Shown here: positions 54,748 to 62,903 of the stretch, piece after piece | How the letters are laid out: every line of letters starts with the position of its first letter | Position numbering within the stretch: the first letter of the stretch is position 1 | Source: Comamonas_C sp026954015 | GTDB taxonomy: Bacteria; Pseudomonadota; Gammaproteobacteria; Burkholderiales; Burkholderiaceae_C | Length of the DNA: 64,000 nt | Direction: 5' to 3' | Assembly (NCBI GenBank): GCA_035063785.1 | Contig: JAPSFS010000006.1 | Location: 62,001 to 126,000, forward strand | Translations under genes and position numbers: made by a program | The notes under the pieces: model-generated | Databases searched by the model: none | What the model saw: only the letters and a program-made list of their open reading frames with translations | What the model was told of the DNA's origin: nothing

Positions 54748-56828
54748 GACGTTGCACCTTTCAGGACGGGGCCTATGCGTATGGTGTGGGATTCAGGAAT
54801 CTCGCTATGCGAGAGCACCTGCAGGCGCGGCGCCACGCGGCGCACGAGCCGCGCGATGCTGCTTCGGATGGCGTCGGGCACCAGCAGGCACGCGGGGATG
54901 CCCATTTCTTCCTGCTGGTTGGCCACCTCGGCCGCCTTGCGCGTGAGCAGATCGGCCACGCCCGGGTCGAGCGCCGGGCCGTTGCTGCCCGTGAGCGCCT
55001 GCACCAGCAGGCGTTCGAGTTCGGGTTCGATCGCGATCACGCTGAGTTCGCTTGCCGGGCCGTAGATCTGTTGCACGATGGCGGGCGCAAGCGCGATGCG
55101 CACCTGGCGCACGAGTTCGGCCGGATCCTGCGTGCTGCCCGCGAATTCGGCCAGCGTCTCGACGATGGTGCGGATGTCGCGGATGTGCACCGCCTCTTCC
55201 AGCAAGAGCTGCAGCACTTTCTGGAACGTCGTGATCGAAACCATCTTGGGCACCACTTCTTCTATCAACTTGGGCGCGAGGCGCATCACGTGTTCCACGA
55301 GCTGCTGCGTCTCCGTGCGGCTCAAGAGCCGCGCCGCCTGCACCTGCATCAAGTGTGACAAATGGGTCGCCATGACGGTTTCGGAATCAACCACCGTAAA
55401 GCCCGCCATTTGGGCTGCTTCCTTCTGCGCCGCGTCGATCCAGTGTGCGGGCAGGCCGAAGGCCGGGTCCGTCGTGGGCGTGCCGATGAGCGGCGTGGTG
55501 ATGCCGCCGGGGTTGATCGCCAGGAACATGCCCGGGTGCGCCTCACCCTCGCCCGCAACGACGCCACGCAGCAGGATGCGGTAGCTGCTCGGCTTGAGCT
55601 CCAGGTTGTCGCGCACGTGCACCGCAGGCGGCAGAAAGCCCACCTCCTGCGCGAACTTGCGGCGCACGCCCTTGATGCGTGTAAGCAGGTCGCCCTGGCG
55701 GTTCTTGTCCACGAGTGCGATCAGGCGGTAGCCCAGCTCCAGGCCCAGCAGGTCCACAGGCTGCAGGTCGTCCCAGCTCGCCTCGCCGTCGCTCACCGGC
55801 GCAGGCGCCGCTTCCACAGCGGCGGGCTTGCGCTGGCGCTGCAACAGCGTCCAGGCTACCCAGCCGAGCGCGCTACCCATGATGAGGAACACCGCGTGCG
55901 GCATGCCCGGAATCACCCCCAGCAGCACCAGAATGGCCGCCGCCATGCCGAGCACGCGTGGCGACATGAAGAGCTGCTGGACGATCTGCCGGCCCACGTC
56001 CTGGTCCTTGGCGCCGACGCGCGAGATCACCATCGCGGCCGCCACCGAAATCAGCAGGCCCGGAATCTGCGCCACCAGCGCGTCGCCGACCGCGAGCAGG
56101 ATGTAGCTGTTGGCTGCCTGGTTCACCGTCAGGTCATGCGACAGCATGCCGATCGCGAAGCCGCCGATGATGTTGATGATGAGGATCAGGATGCCGGCGA
56201 TCGCGTCGCCGCGCACGAACTTGCTTGCGCCGTCCATTGCGCCGAAGAAGTTGGCTTCGTCCTGGATCTCCAGCCGCCGCGCCTTGGCCGTGGCCTCGTC
56301 GATCAAGCCGGCGTTCAGGTCCGCGTCCACCGCCATCTGCTTGCCCGGCATCGCGTCCAGCGTGAAGCGCGCGGACACCTCGGCGATGCGCTCGGCGCCC
56401 TTGGTCACGACAACGAAGTTGATCACGACGAGGATCGCGAACACGATGAGGCCGACCGCGAAGTTGCCACCGATCAAAAAGTGTCCGAACGCCTCGATCA
56501 CCGCGCCCGCCGCACCCGGGCCGGTGTGGCCGTCGAGCAGAACCACGCGCGTGGATGCGACGTTGAGCGACAGGCGCATCAGCGTGGTGAGCAGCAGTAC
56601 CGCCGGGAAGGCCGCGAAATCGAGCGGCCGGATCATGTAGGCGGCCACCATCATCACCATCAACGCGACCGCGATGTTGAGCGTGAAGAAGGTGTCGAGC
56701 AGCCAGGCCGGGATCGGCAGCACCATGAGCGCGAGGATCGCGACGATGAGCACCGGCGCCGACAGGCCCTGGATGGCCGAGCGGTTGGCCCCGGCCCATA
56801 GACGTGCGGATTGGATCGAAGGAGACAT
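54744..56828 (-). CDS. flhA: Flagellar export gate protein FlhA
   Basis: 694-residue FHIPEP-family protein. Eight membrane helices in the first ~330 residues ('LLLTTLMRLSLNVASTRVVLLDGHTGPGAAGAVIEAFG', 'VVTKGAERIAEVSARFTLDAMPGKQMAVDADLNAGLIDEATAKARR' in pieces), then the cytoplasmic nonameric ring domain from ~345 ('GLELGYRLIALVDKNRQGDLLTRIKGVRRKFAQEVGFLPP'). Translationally coupled with flhF, 6 bp after flhB. Confidence 0.98.
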   Translation of the reverse strand: MSPSIQSARLWAGANRSAIQGLSAPVLIVAILALMVLPIPAWLLDTFFTLNIAVALMVMMVAAYMIRPLDFAAFPAVLLLTTLMRLSLNVASTRVVLLDGHTGPGAAGAVIEAFGHFLIGGNFAVGLIVFAILVVINFVVVTKGAERIAEVSARFTLDAMPGKQMAVDADLNAGLIDEATAKARRLEIQDEANFFGAMDGASKFVRGDAIAGILILIINIIGGFAIGMLSHDLTVNQAANSYILLAVGDALVAQIPGLLISVAAAMVISRVGAKDQDVGRQIVQQLFMSPRVLGMAAAILVLLGVIPGMPHAVFLIMGSALGWVAWTLLQRQRKPAAVEAAPAPVSDGEASWDDLQPVDLLGLELGYRLIALVDKNRQGDLLTRIKGVRRKFAQEVGFLPPAVHVRDNLELKPSSYRILLRGVVAGEGEAHPGMFLAINPGGITTPLIGTPTTDPAFGLPAHWIDAAQKEAAQMAGFTVVDSETVMATHLSHLMQVQAARLLSRTETQQLVEHVMRLAPKLIEEVVPKMVSITTFQKVLQLLLEEAVHIRDIRTIVETLAEFAGSTQDPAELVRQVRIALAPAIVQQIYGPASELSVIAIEPELERLLVQALTGSNGPALDPGVADLLTRKAAEVANQQEEMGIPACLLVPDAIRSSIARLVRRVAPRLQVLSHSEIPESHTIRIGPVLKGATS

Positions 56829-56834
56829 GCGGGT

Positions 56835-57986
56835 CTAGTGCCGTTGCGCTTGCGGCGAATGCGGATCGAGTTCAGGCGGAATGTGCGCATCCGGCACGGG
56901 CTCGGCGCCCGGCATGGGACCGGCGCCGCGCAGCGCCGCCTTGAGGCGGTAGACGTAGGCGAGCACCTGCGCCACCGCGGTGTAGAGCTGCGCGGGAATG
57001 GGTTGATCCAGATCGGCGTGTGCATAGAGCGCGCGCGCCAGCATGGGCGAGCGCAGCACCGGCACCGCGTGTTCCTGCGCCAGGTCGCGGATGCGGAACG
57101 CCAGCAGGTCCGTGCCCTTGGAGATCACCTGCGGCGCGCTCATCGACGCCTCGTCGTACTTCAGCGCCACCGCGTAGTGGGTCGGGTTCATCACGACGAA
57201 GTCGGCGTTGGGCACCGCACTCACGCTGGCGCGTTCGGACACCTCGCGCTGCTTCTGACGCTGGCGCCGCTTGGTCTCGGGGTTGCCGTCGGACTCCTTG
57301 TGCTCCTGCTTGACCTCCTCGTGGCTCATCTTCAGGCGCGACTTGTGCAGGTAGCGCTGCAACGGCACGTCCACGAGCGCAAACACCAGCACCACGAGCA
57401 GCAACAGCGCGATACCGCCACCGATCCACTCGCCCGCGTGGCGCAGCGACGGCGCGGACGGCTGCAGCACGAGCTGCGCCATGCGCTCGGCGCTCGTCGC
57501 CATGTACTTCCACGTCACGTAGATCAGCGCGGTGGCCAGCAGCAGCATCTTGCCGAGATTGGCGAGCTTCTCCCTGGAGCACAGGTTTTTCACGCCCTGC
57601 AGCGGGCTCAGGCGGTTGAATTGCGGAGCAATCGGCTTGAGGCTGAACACCCAACCGCCCGAGCCGAGTGCGCTCGCCACCGCCGCGACCGCTGCGAGCA
57701 GCGCCGCCGCCAGGCTGATCGCCAGCCCGATGAAGAGCATCGCCTGCAGCCGGGTGAACATGCTCGCAGGCGCGCGCATGGTGCTTGCGTCGAACGTGAA
57801 CTGCTGGTCCATGCCGCGCACGAGCGCGTCCAGCATGGCGGGAAAGAAAATCCAGAGCGCTGCCGCGCACGCGCCCAGCACCGCCAAGTGCGACAGATCC
57901 TGCGATCGAGGCGTCTGTCCGTCCTCGCGCGCTTTCTGGAGCCTGCGCTCCGTTGCCGGCAGTTGCTTGTCTTGGCTGGAGTCCAT
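56835..57986 (-). CDS. flhB: Flagellar export switch protein FlhB
   Basis: 383-residue gate protein. Four membrane helices (~31-50, 83-107, 147-160, 190-208), then a cytoplasmic part 'EEVKQEHKESDGNPETKRRQR' and the autocleavage motif NPTH (267-270) in 'ADFVVMNPTHYAVALKY'. Cleavage after Asn lets FliK switch substrate class. 173 bp from cheY, a gap holding a repeat but no cheZ. Confidence 0.98.
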   Translation of the reverse strand: MDSSQDKQLPATERRLQKAREDGQTPRSQDLSHLAVLGACAAALWIFFPAMLDALVRGMDQQFTFDASTMRAPASMFTRLQAMLFIGLAISLAAALLAAVAAVASALGSGGWVFSLKPIAPQFNRLSPLQGVKNLCSREKLANLGKMLLLATALIYVTWKYMATSAERMAQLVLQPSAPSLRHAGEWIGGGIALLLLVVLVFALVDVPLQRYLHKSRLKMSHEEVKQEHKESDGNPETKRRQRQKQREVSERASVSAVPNADFVVMNPTHYAVALKYDEASMSAPQVISKGTDLLAFRIRDLAQEHAVPVLRSPMLARALYAHADLDQPIPAQLYTAVAQVLAYVYRLKAALRGAGPMPGAEPVPDAHIPPELDPHSPQAQRH

Positions 57987-58087
57987 GGGGGCCTGCGTTT
58001 CGGGTCAGGCCATTGTCGGAATCCGGGCGCAACGCTAAAGCGCGAACAACGGCGGCCACACGGTCCAGTTCAGCGCGACATGCACTG

Positions 58088-58140
58088 CTTTACATAGCGT
58101 CTTGCGCTTTGCTGGTAAGGCCTGGAAGCCAATTCAGCCC
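58088..58140 (+). repeat. Interspersed repeat between flhB and cheY
   Basis: CATAGCGTCTTGCGCTT, then TGCTGGTAAGGCCTGGAAGCC and AATTCAGCC. It shares CATAGCGTC with the copy at 17364 and the GCGCTT core plus the GGAAGCCAATT tail of the family. Occupies part of the cheY-flhB gap where cheZ would be expected. Confidence 0.5.
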
Positions 58141-58160
58141 GCGAAATGCGGTGTGTGGCG

Positions 58161-58547
58161 TCAGAGCCCGAGCTTCTTGACCACGAGCGACACCTTCTCT
58201 TGAAGCGTCGCCTTGTTGAAGGGCTTGACGATGTACCCCGCCGCGCCACCTTGCGCTGCCGCGACGATGTCTTCCTTGCGCGCCTCTGCGGTCACCACCA
58301 GCACCGGCAGGTGCTTGAGCTTTGCGTCGTTCTTGATCTGTGCGAGCAGCTGGAAGCCGTCCACGTTCGGCATGTTGATGTCGGTGATGACGAAATCGAA
58401 ATGCTCGCTGCGCAGTTTTTGCAGCGCAATCGCGCCGTCCTCGGCCTCGTCGGTCTCGGTGAACCCGCACTCCTTGAGCAGGTTGCGCACGATGCGACGC
58501 ATGGTCGAGAAATCGTCGACGATGAGAAAACGCAGGGTTGGGGTCAC
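58161..58547 (-). CDS. cheY: Chemotaxis response regulator CheY
   Basis: 128-residue single receiver domain. Acidic pair D11-D12 in 'FLIVDDFSTMRRIVRNLLKE', phospho-acceptor D56 in 'FVITDINMPNVDGF', T86 in 'VVTAEARKEDIV' and K108 in 'GYIVKPFNKATLQEK': all switch residues present. Phospho-CheY binds FliM/FliN to change rotation. The start is GTG 58547, preceded by GGAAGG; no ATG is available in frame. It lies between motB and flhB, with no cheZ beside it, so dephosphorylation must be by another route. Confidence 0.96.
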   Translation of the reverse strand: MTPTLRFLIVDDFSTMRRIVRNLLKECGFTETDEAEDGAIALQKLRSEHFDFVITDINMPNVDGFQLLAQIKNDAKLKHLPVLVVTAEARKEDIVAAAQGGAAGYIVKPFNKATLQEKVSLVVKKLGL

Positions 58548-58612
58548 ACGCCACCTTCCGGGTCAGGGAACACCAGCCACCATTGTCGTGAACCCGGGCC
58601 GCGGCGCAAGGC

Positions 58613-59599
58613 TCAACCGCCCGTAGATGGGCCCGCGCGGGGGCGCAACCGCGGCACGGGAGGCAACTCGATCGCAGGCGCGGGCAGTTCGAGCGCGGGC
58701 AGATCCGACACGCCGCGGCCGAGCAACCGCTCCTCGGCCTCGCGCGTCAGCACCGTGACCGTGATGCGCCGGTTCACCGCCGCGCGCGGATCCGCGGGCT
58801 CCAGCGGATCGCTCGCCGCCAGACCCACCACGCGCACCAACTTGTCGTCGGGCATGCCGCCCGCCACCAGCTCGCGACGCGAGGCGTTGGCGCGATCCGC
58901 CGAAAGCTCCCAGTTGCCGTAGCCCCTGTCACCGTTGCCATACGGCGTCGCATCGGTGTGACCCGCAAGGCTCAGGTGGTTCTCCACCCCGCCGAGCGCG
59001 CCGCCGATCGCCTGCAGGATATCGCGCATATAGGGTTTGACGAGGGCGCTGCCGCTGTCGAACATCGGTCGGCTCTGGTCGTCGACGATCTGTATGCGCA
59101 GTCCGTCGGGCGTCACGTCGATGCGGATCTGCGAGCGAAACTCGTTGAGCTTCATGTCCTGCGTGATCACCGATTCGAGCTTGCCCTGCAGCACCTTGAT
59201 CCGCTCTGCGTCCTCGCGCGCGCGCTCCACCTGCGCCGACTCCCTCGCCGCGCGCATTTCGTCAGAGCGCGAAACGCGCCGACCCGTTTCCGCCGCTTCG
59301 CCGCGACGCACCCGGCCGTACGCCCGTGTGAGGTCATTGCCGCCGCCCTGGAGGATGCTTGAGCTGTTGCCCGCGCCGTCGCCCCCCTGCATCGCCACCT
59401 TCACGGGCGACGCGAAGTAGTCGGCGATGCCCTGCAGGTCGCCCTTGGTGGTCGAGCCGAGCAGCCACATCAGCAGGAAGAACGCCATCATCGCGGTGAC
59501 GAAGTCGGCGTACGCGATCTTCCACGCGCCGCCGTGTTCCTCGTGCGCGGTCTTCCTGACGCGCCTGATGACGATGGGCTGCAGGTTCTTGTCGGCCAT
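58613..59599 (-). CDS. motB: Flagellar stator protein MotB
   Basis: 328-residue stator subunit. Single membrane helix near 28-50 with the proton-binding D32 in 'IAYADFVTAMMAFFLLMWLLGS', a plug/linker, and a C-terminal OmpA-like peptidoglycan-binding domain ('LAGHTDATPYGNGDRGYGNWELSADRANASRREL', then 'NRRITVTVLT'). 'PVIVRRV'-type N-terminus ('QPIVIRRVRKTAHEEHGGAWKIAYADF') is standard. 30 bp after motA. Confidence 0.97.
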   Translation of the reverse strand: MADKNLQPIVIRRVRKTAHEEHGGAWKIAYADFVTAMMAFFLLMWLLGSTTKGDLQGIADYFASPVKVAMQGGDGAGNSSSILQGGGNDLTRAYGRVRRGEAAETGRRVSRSDEMRAARESAQVERAREDAERIKVLQGKLESVITQDMKLNEFRSQIRIDVTPDGLRIQIVDDQSRPMFDSGSALVKPYMRDILQAIGGALGGVENHLSLAGHTDATPYGNGDRGYGNWELSADRANASRRELVAGGMPDDKLVRVVGLAASDPLEPADPRAAVNRRITVTVLTREAEERLLGRGVSDLPALELPAPAIELPPVPRLRPRAGPSTGG

Positions 59600-59629
59600 G
59601 GCGGAGCGCGCGGCGCGGCTGGCGCGGCG

Positions 59630-60490
59630 CTACTTCTTGCCCTTCACGTGGCTTTCGAGCTCGATGAAGCCCGGACGCACGCTGGAGAACAGCACCTTGC
59701 GTCCGAACTCGATCGCGGTCGCGGGGTTGTAGCCCTGCATGCTCGCAAGCAGCGTGGACTTGATGCACTCCAGTTCCTTGGACGCATCTTGCCCGCGCTG
59801 GTCCACAAGACCCGCCAGCGGCTCGAACACGCCGTACGACAGCAGGATGCCGAGAAACGTGCCCACAAGGGCGGACGCAATCATGCCGCCGAGCACCGCC
59901 GGCGGCTGCCCCACCGAGCCCATGGTGTTCACCACACCCAGCACGGCAGCCACGATACCAAACGCAGGCAGGCCCCCCGCCAGGCGCGTGAGCGCGGCCA
60001 CCGGGGCGTGCGCCTCCTGGTGGTGGGTGTCGATCTCGCTGTCCATCAACGCCTCGATCTCGTGCGCGTTGAGGTTGCCCGAGACCATCATGCGCAGATA
60101 GTCGGTGGTGAATTCGAGGACATGGTGGTCGCCCCCCACGGTCGGAAATTTCTTGAACAGCTCGGATTCGTGCGGCGCTTCCACGTCGCTCTCGATGGCC
60201 ATGAGGCCGTCCTTGCGCGCCTTCTGCAGGATGGCGTAGAGCATCGCCAGCAGTTCGAGGTAACGCGCCTTGGTGTACTTGTTGCCCTTGAGCACCGCGG
60301 GCACCGCCGCGACCGTGGCCTTGAGCACCTTGGGCTGGTTGTTCACCACGAACGCGCCAAGCGCCGCGCCGCCTATCGTCGCCAGCTCGAACGGGAGCGC
60401 CTCCATCAGCACCCCCATGTTGCCCCCATGCGCGACGAATACGCCGAAGACGCACGCGAAGACGATGACGTAGCCGATGATGACGAACAT
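59630..60490 (-). CDS. motA: Flagellar stator protein MotA
   Basis: 286-residue proton-channel subunit with four membrane helices: 'FVIIGYVIVFACVFGVFVAHGG', 'ATIGGAALGAFVVNN', 'FGIVAAVLGVVNTMGSVG' and 'VLGGMIASALVGTFLGILLSYGVFEPLA'. The cytoplasmic loop 'LLAMLYAILQKARKDGLMAIESDVE' carries the charged residues that touch FliG. C-terminal 'AIEFGRKVLFSSVRPGFIELE' is typical. Forms the stator with MotB. Confidence 0.98.
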   Translation of the reverse strand: MFVIIGYVIVFACVFGVFVAHGGNMGVLMEALPFELATIGGAALGAFVVNNQPKVLKATVAAVPAVLKGNKYTKARYLELLAMLYAILQKARKDGLMAIESDVEAPHESELFKKFPTVGGDHHVLEFTTDYLRMMVSGNLNAHEIEALMDSEIDTHHQEAHAPVAALTRLAGGLPAFGIVAAVLGVVNTMGSVGQPPAVLGGMIASALVGTFLGILLSYGVFEPLAGLVDQRGQDASKELECIKSTLLASMQGYNPATAIEFGRKVLFSSVRPGFIELESHVKGKK

Positions 60491-60599
60491 GGTGCATTGA
60501 TTGTGTCAGCGCGCGCCTCGCGGCAAACCGGCGATCAAGCCAGCCAAAACGGGCCAATCCACCACGCCGTCCCGCCCGGCGGCACGGTTGCAGCGCGGG

Positions 60600-60899
60600 T
60601 CAGTGCATCAACTGCGGCTGGCCGTCGAACAGGTGATCGAAGCGTATGAGCCAGGGCTCCGCGAGGATGCGGATCTGCGCGTCGTTGCGCAGGATGCGCT
60701 GCATGATGCGGGCCTTCTCGCGCCGCTGTTCGGGCGCGAGCCGCTGGTGGCGGGCGTTGAAGCGCAACTGCTCGATGAGCACCGCGCAGGCCCCCTCGTG
60801 GTGCACCACGCCATCCCAATCCTCGTGCATGGCCGCGCTCAGCATGGCCGCGCTGCTCGTCTCGATGGCCCGGTACAAATCGATCAAGGTCTGCTCCAT
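60600..60899 (-). CDS. fliT: Flagellar export chaperone FliT
   Basis: 99-residue helical protein after fliS (4-bp gap) in the usual fliDST order. 'LIDLYRAIETSSAAMLSAAMHEDWDGVVHHEGACAVLIEQLRF' matches the FliT helical hairpin with 'A-x-x-x-DW-x-x-V-x-x-x-E'. In enteric bacteria it binds FliD and also FlhDC; the latter role is not shown here. The 109 bp after it, before motA, hold no gene. Confidence 0.85.
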   Translation of the reverse strand: MEQTLIDLYRAIETSSAAMLSAAMHEDWDGVVHHEGACAVLIEQLRFNARHQRLAPEQRREKARIMQRILRNDAQIRILAEPWLIRFDHLFDGQPQLMH

Positions 60900-60903
60900 T
60901 GCT

Positions 60904-61317
60904 TCATCCCTTAGCCGTTGCGCCGTGGTCGCCGATTTCGGACCAACTGCGCGCCACGGGGTCCAGCAGTGCTATCACTTCTTCCACCTGGCGCGCATCG
61001 TTGTGCAGGTTGGCCAGCGTCAGCGCGCGGATGCAGTAGTCGTACAGCACCGCGAGGTTCTGCGCCAGCGCGCCGCCGCGCTCGGGGTTGAGCGAGGCCT
61101 TGAGCCCCTCGCCGATGATCTGCACCGCCTGCCCCAGATGCACACCCTTGGACTGCATGTCCTGGCGCGCAAAGTCGCCACGCGCCGCCTGCAGCCGCTG
61201 CATCAGCCCGTCGAACAGCATCTGCACCAGCGTGTGGGGCGATGCGTCCGTGAGGCCCGATTGCACGCCCACCTGACGATAGGCACAGGCGGCACGAGAA
61301 CTGGCGGGGGTGTACAT
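60904..61317 (-). CDS. fliS: Flagellin-specific chaperone FliS
   Basis: 137-residue helical chaperone that binds the flagellin C-terminus. 'SPHTLVQMLFDGLMQRLQAARG' and 'LGQAVQIIGEGLKASLNPERGGALAQNLAVLYDYCIRALTLAN' (in pieces) are the FliS core. I prefer ATG 61317 ('MYTPASSRAACAYRQV'), 8 bp after AAGGA; the ATG at 61326 overlaps that site. Confidence 0.95.
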   Translation of the reverse strand: MYTPASSRAACAYRQVGVQSGLTDASPHTLVQMLFDGLMQRLQAARGDFARQDMQSKGVHLGQAVQIIGEGLKASLNPERGGALAQNLAVLYDYCIRALTLANLHNDARQVEEVIALLDPVARSWSEIGDHGATAKG

Positions 61318-61392
61318 GATCGGCATCCTTGGTGGTCCATGTCCTGCCCAGTTTCTTCGGCCCGCACGGCGCGAACTTGACCCCGCGCACGC

Positions 61393-62727
61393 TCACGATT
61401 TGCTCTTGTTCCAGTTGGTGATCTGCTGCTCCATGTAGGCGCTCAGCGACTGCAGCGTCGCCATCTGCGTGTCCAGCATCGAATACTGGCGCGTAAGCCG
61501 CGCCTCAAGCACGCTCGCACGCTCGTTCACCTTGCTCTGGTCGTCCTGGTTGGTTTGGATACGCTTGGCAAGCGCGTCGCTCTTGCTGTTAAGCGTGCCT
61601 TCGAACGCCAGCAACTGGCTGGTGTACTGCTTGAAATTCACCGCGATGCCGCCGCCCGAGCCATCCGGCGACGCCTTGGCCGCGAACAGCGACTGGATCG
61701 CGTCGGGTGTCTCGGCCAGCGCCTTGTCCAGCCTGGTCATATCGGTGATCTCGAGGGCCCCGCCCGATTTCATCTGGATACCCACGTCCGCCAGGCGCTT
61801 CAGGCCGCCCGTGGCGTTGCCCGCGGCCCCCATCGTGAGCATGCGCAGCGCGTTCTGCAGGCCGACCGTGGCCGAGTCACCCTGCAGGATGCCGGCAGTT
61901 TTGGTGTCCGAGTCGTACTTGGTCGAATCGGCGAGCAGCGCGTTGAGCGCGTTGTAGGCGTCGACGAAGGTCTGCAGATTTTTCTTGGTGGTCTCCGTGT
62001 CCGCCGCCACCGACACATGCACGTCCGCCGCGGTCACCTGGCTGGCAGTGATCTTCAGCCCGGGCAGCACCTCGCCAAAATCGTTCGTCGTCGACTCGGT
62101 GGCCACGCCGTTGACCGTGATGCGGGCATTCTGCGCACTCTGGCTTTCGGTGAGCGCCAGACCGCTCACGGTGAACGCGGCATCGGCGCCCGTATCGCGC
62201 GAGCGCAGCATCAGCCGCTCGCCGCTCGCGTCGCGCATCACGGTTGCCGTGACGCCGCTGGCGGCGTCGTTGATCTTGGCCGCAAGGCTCGCGAGCGTGT
62301 CCGTGCTGGTGTACGCCACATCGATCGCCTCGCCCCCCTGCGGGGTGAGCTGCAGCGTGCCGTCCGCACCCAGCGCGGCGCCCGCGGCGAACACGTCGCT
62401 CACCGAAGTCTGGGCACGCGCGAGTTGGCTCACGCCGATATCGAAACTGCCCGCTTGCGCCAGGCCGGTGACCGCCACGGCCACCGCGTCGCTGCCGGAC
62501 TTCACCGCCAGTGCGTTCCAGCCACTGTCGAGCGTGAGCTTGGACGCCGCGTCCGACAGCGCGCTGGTGAGCGACTTGATCTGCGCGTAGGTCGAAACCT
62601 GCGCCTGGATGCCCGCCTGCTTGGCCTGCAGGCCGACGAGCGGCTGCTTCTCCAGATCCACGAGCTTGGAGATGATGCTCGAGACATCGAGCCCGCTGCC
62701 TATGCCTACCGAAGAAACCGTTGCCAT
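61393..62727 (-). CDS. fliD: Flagellar filament cap protein FliD
   Basis: 444-residue cap protein (HAP2). N-terminal 'VGIGSGLDVSSIISKLVDLEKQPLVGLQAKQAGIQAQVSTYAQIKSLTSAL' and C-terminal 'LNSKSDALAKRIQTNQDDQSKVNERASVLEARLTRQYSMLDTQMATLQSLSAYMEQQITNW' are diagnostic. Required for filament growth; bound by FliT before export. Preceded by AGGGAG, about 6 bp from the ATG. Confidence 0.97.
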   Translation of the reverse strand: MATVSSVGIGSGLDVSSIISKLVDLEKQPLVGLQAKQAGIQAQVSTYAQIKSLTSALSDAASKLTLDSGWNALAVKSGSDAVAVAVTGLAQAGSFDIGVSQLARAQTSVSDVFAAGAALGADGTLQLTPQGGEAIDVAYTSTDTLASLAAKINDAASGVTATVMRDASGERLMLRSRDTGADAAFTVSGLALTESQSAQNARITVNGVATESTTNDFGEVLPGLKITASQVTAADVHVSVAADTETTKKNLQTFVDAYNALNALLADSTKYDSDTKTAGILQGDSATVGLQNALRMLTMGAAGNATGGLKRLADVGIQMKSGGALEITDMTRLDKALAETPDAIQSLFAAKASPDGSGGGIAVNFKQYTSQLLAFEGTLNSKSDALAKRIQTNQDDQSKVNERASVLEARLTRQYSMLDTQMATLQSLSAYMEQQITNWNKSKS

Positions 62728-62811
62728 GCTGCACTCCCTGCGGGAGCCCCTCGGGGGACCACCGCGACATCACTGGGCATTGTGGTGGCACCCCGCGCCA
62801 CCGAAAGCGAG

Positions 62812-62846
62812 AAAAAGCGGCCTCAGACGTCGCCTGAAGCCGCTTT
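62812..62846 (-). terminator. Rho-independent terminator after fliC
   Basis: On the minus strand AAAGCGGC (62846-62839), loop side with TCAG/CTGA extension, GCCGCTTT (62821-62814), then TTTCTC. Stem of 8 bp plus 4 more after one mismatch, followed by a T-run, 58 bp after the fliC stop. Typical for a highly expressed flagellin gene. Confidence 0.85.
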
Positions 62847-62903
62847 GCGTGCCTGTCCGCGTGACCGGGCCTTATCCCGCCGCTCACCGCGGCCCGTGGC
62901 GAT

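Noticed and set aside
53290..55065. 591-residue plus-strand frame opposite flhF and the flhA end
   Set aside because: Same antisense effect; the flhF P-loop and flhA motifs fix the coding strand.
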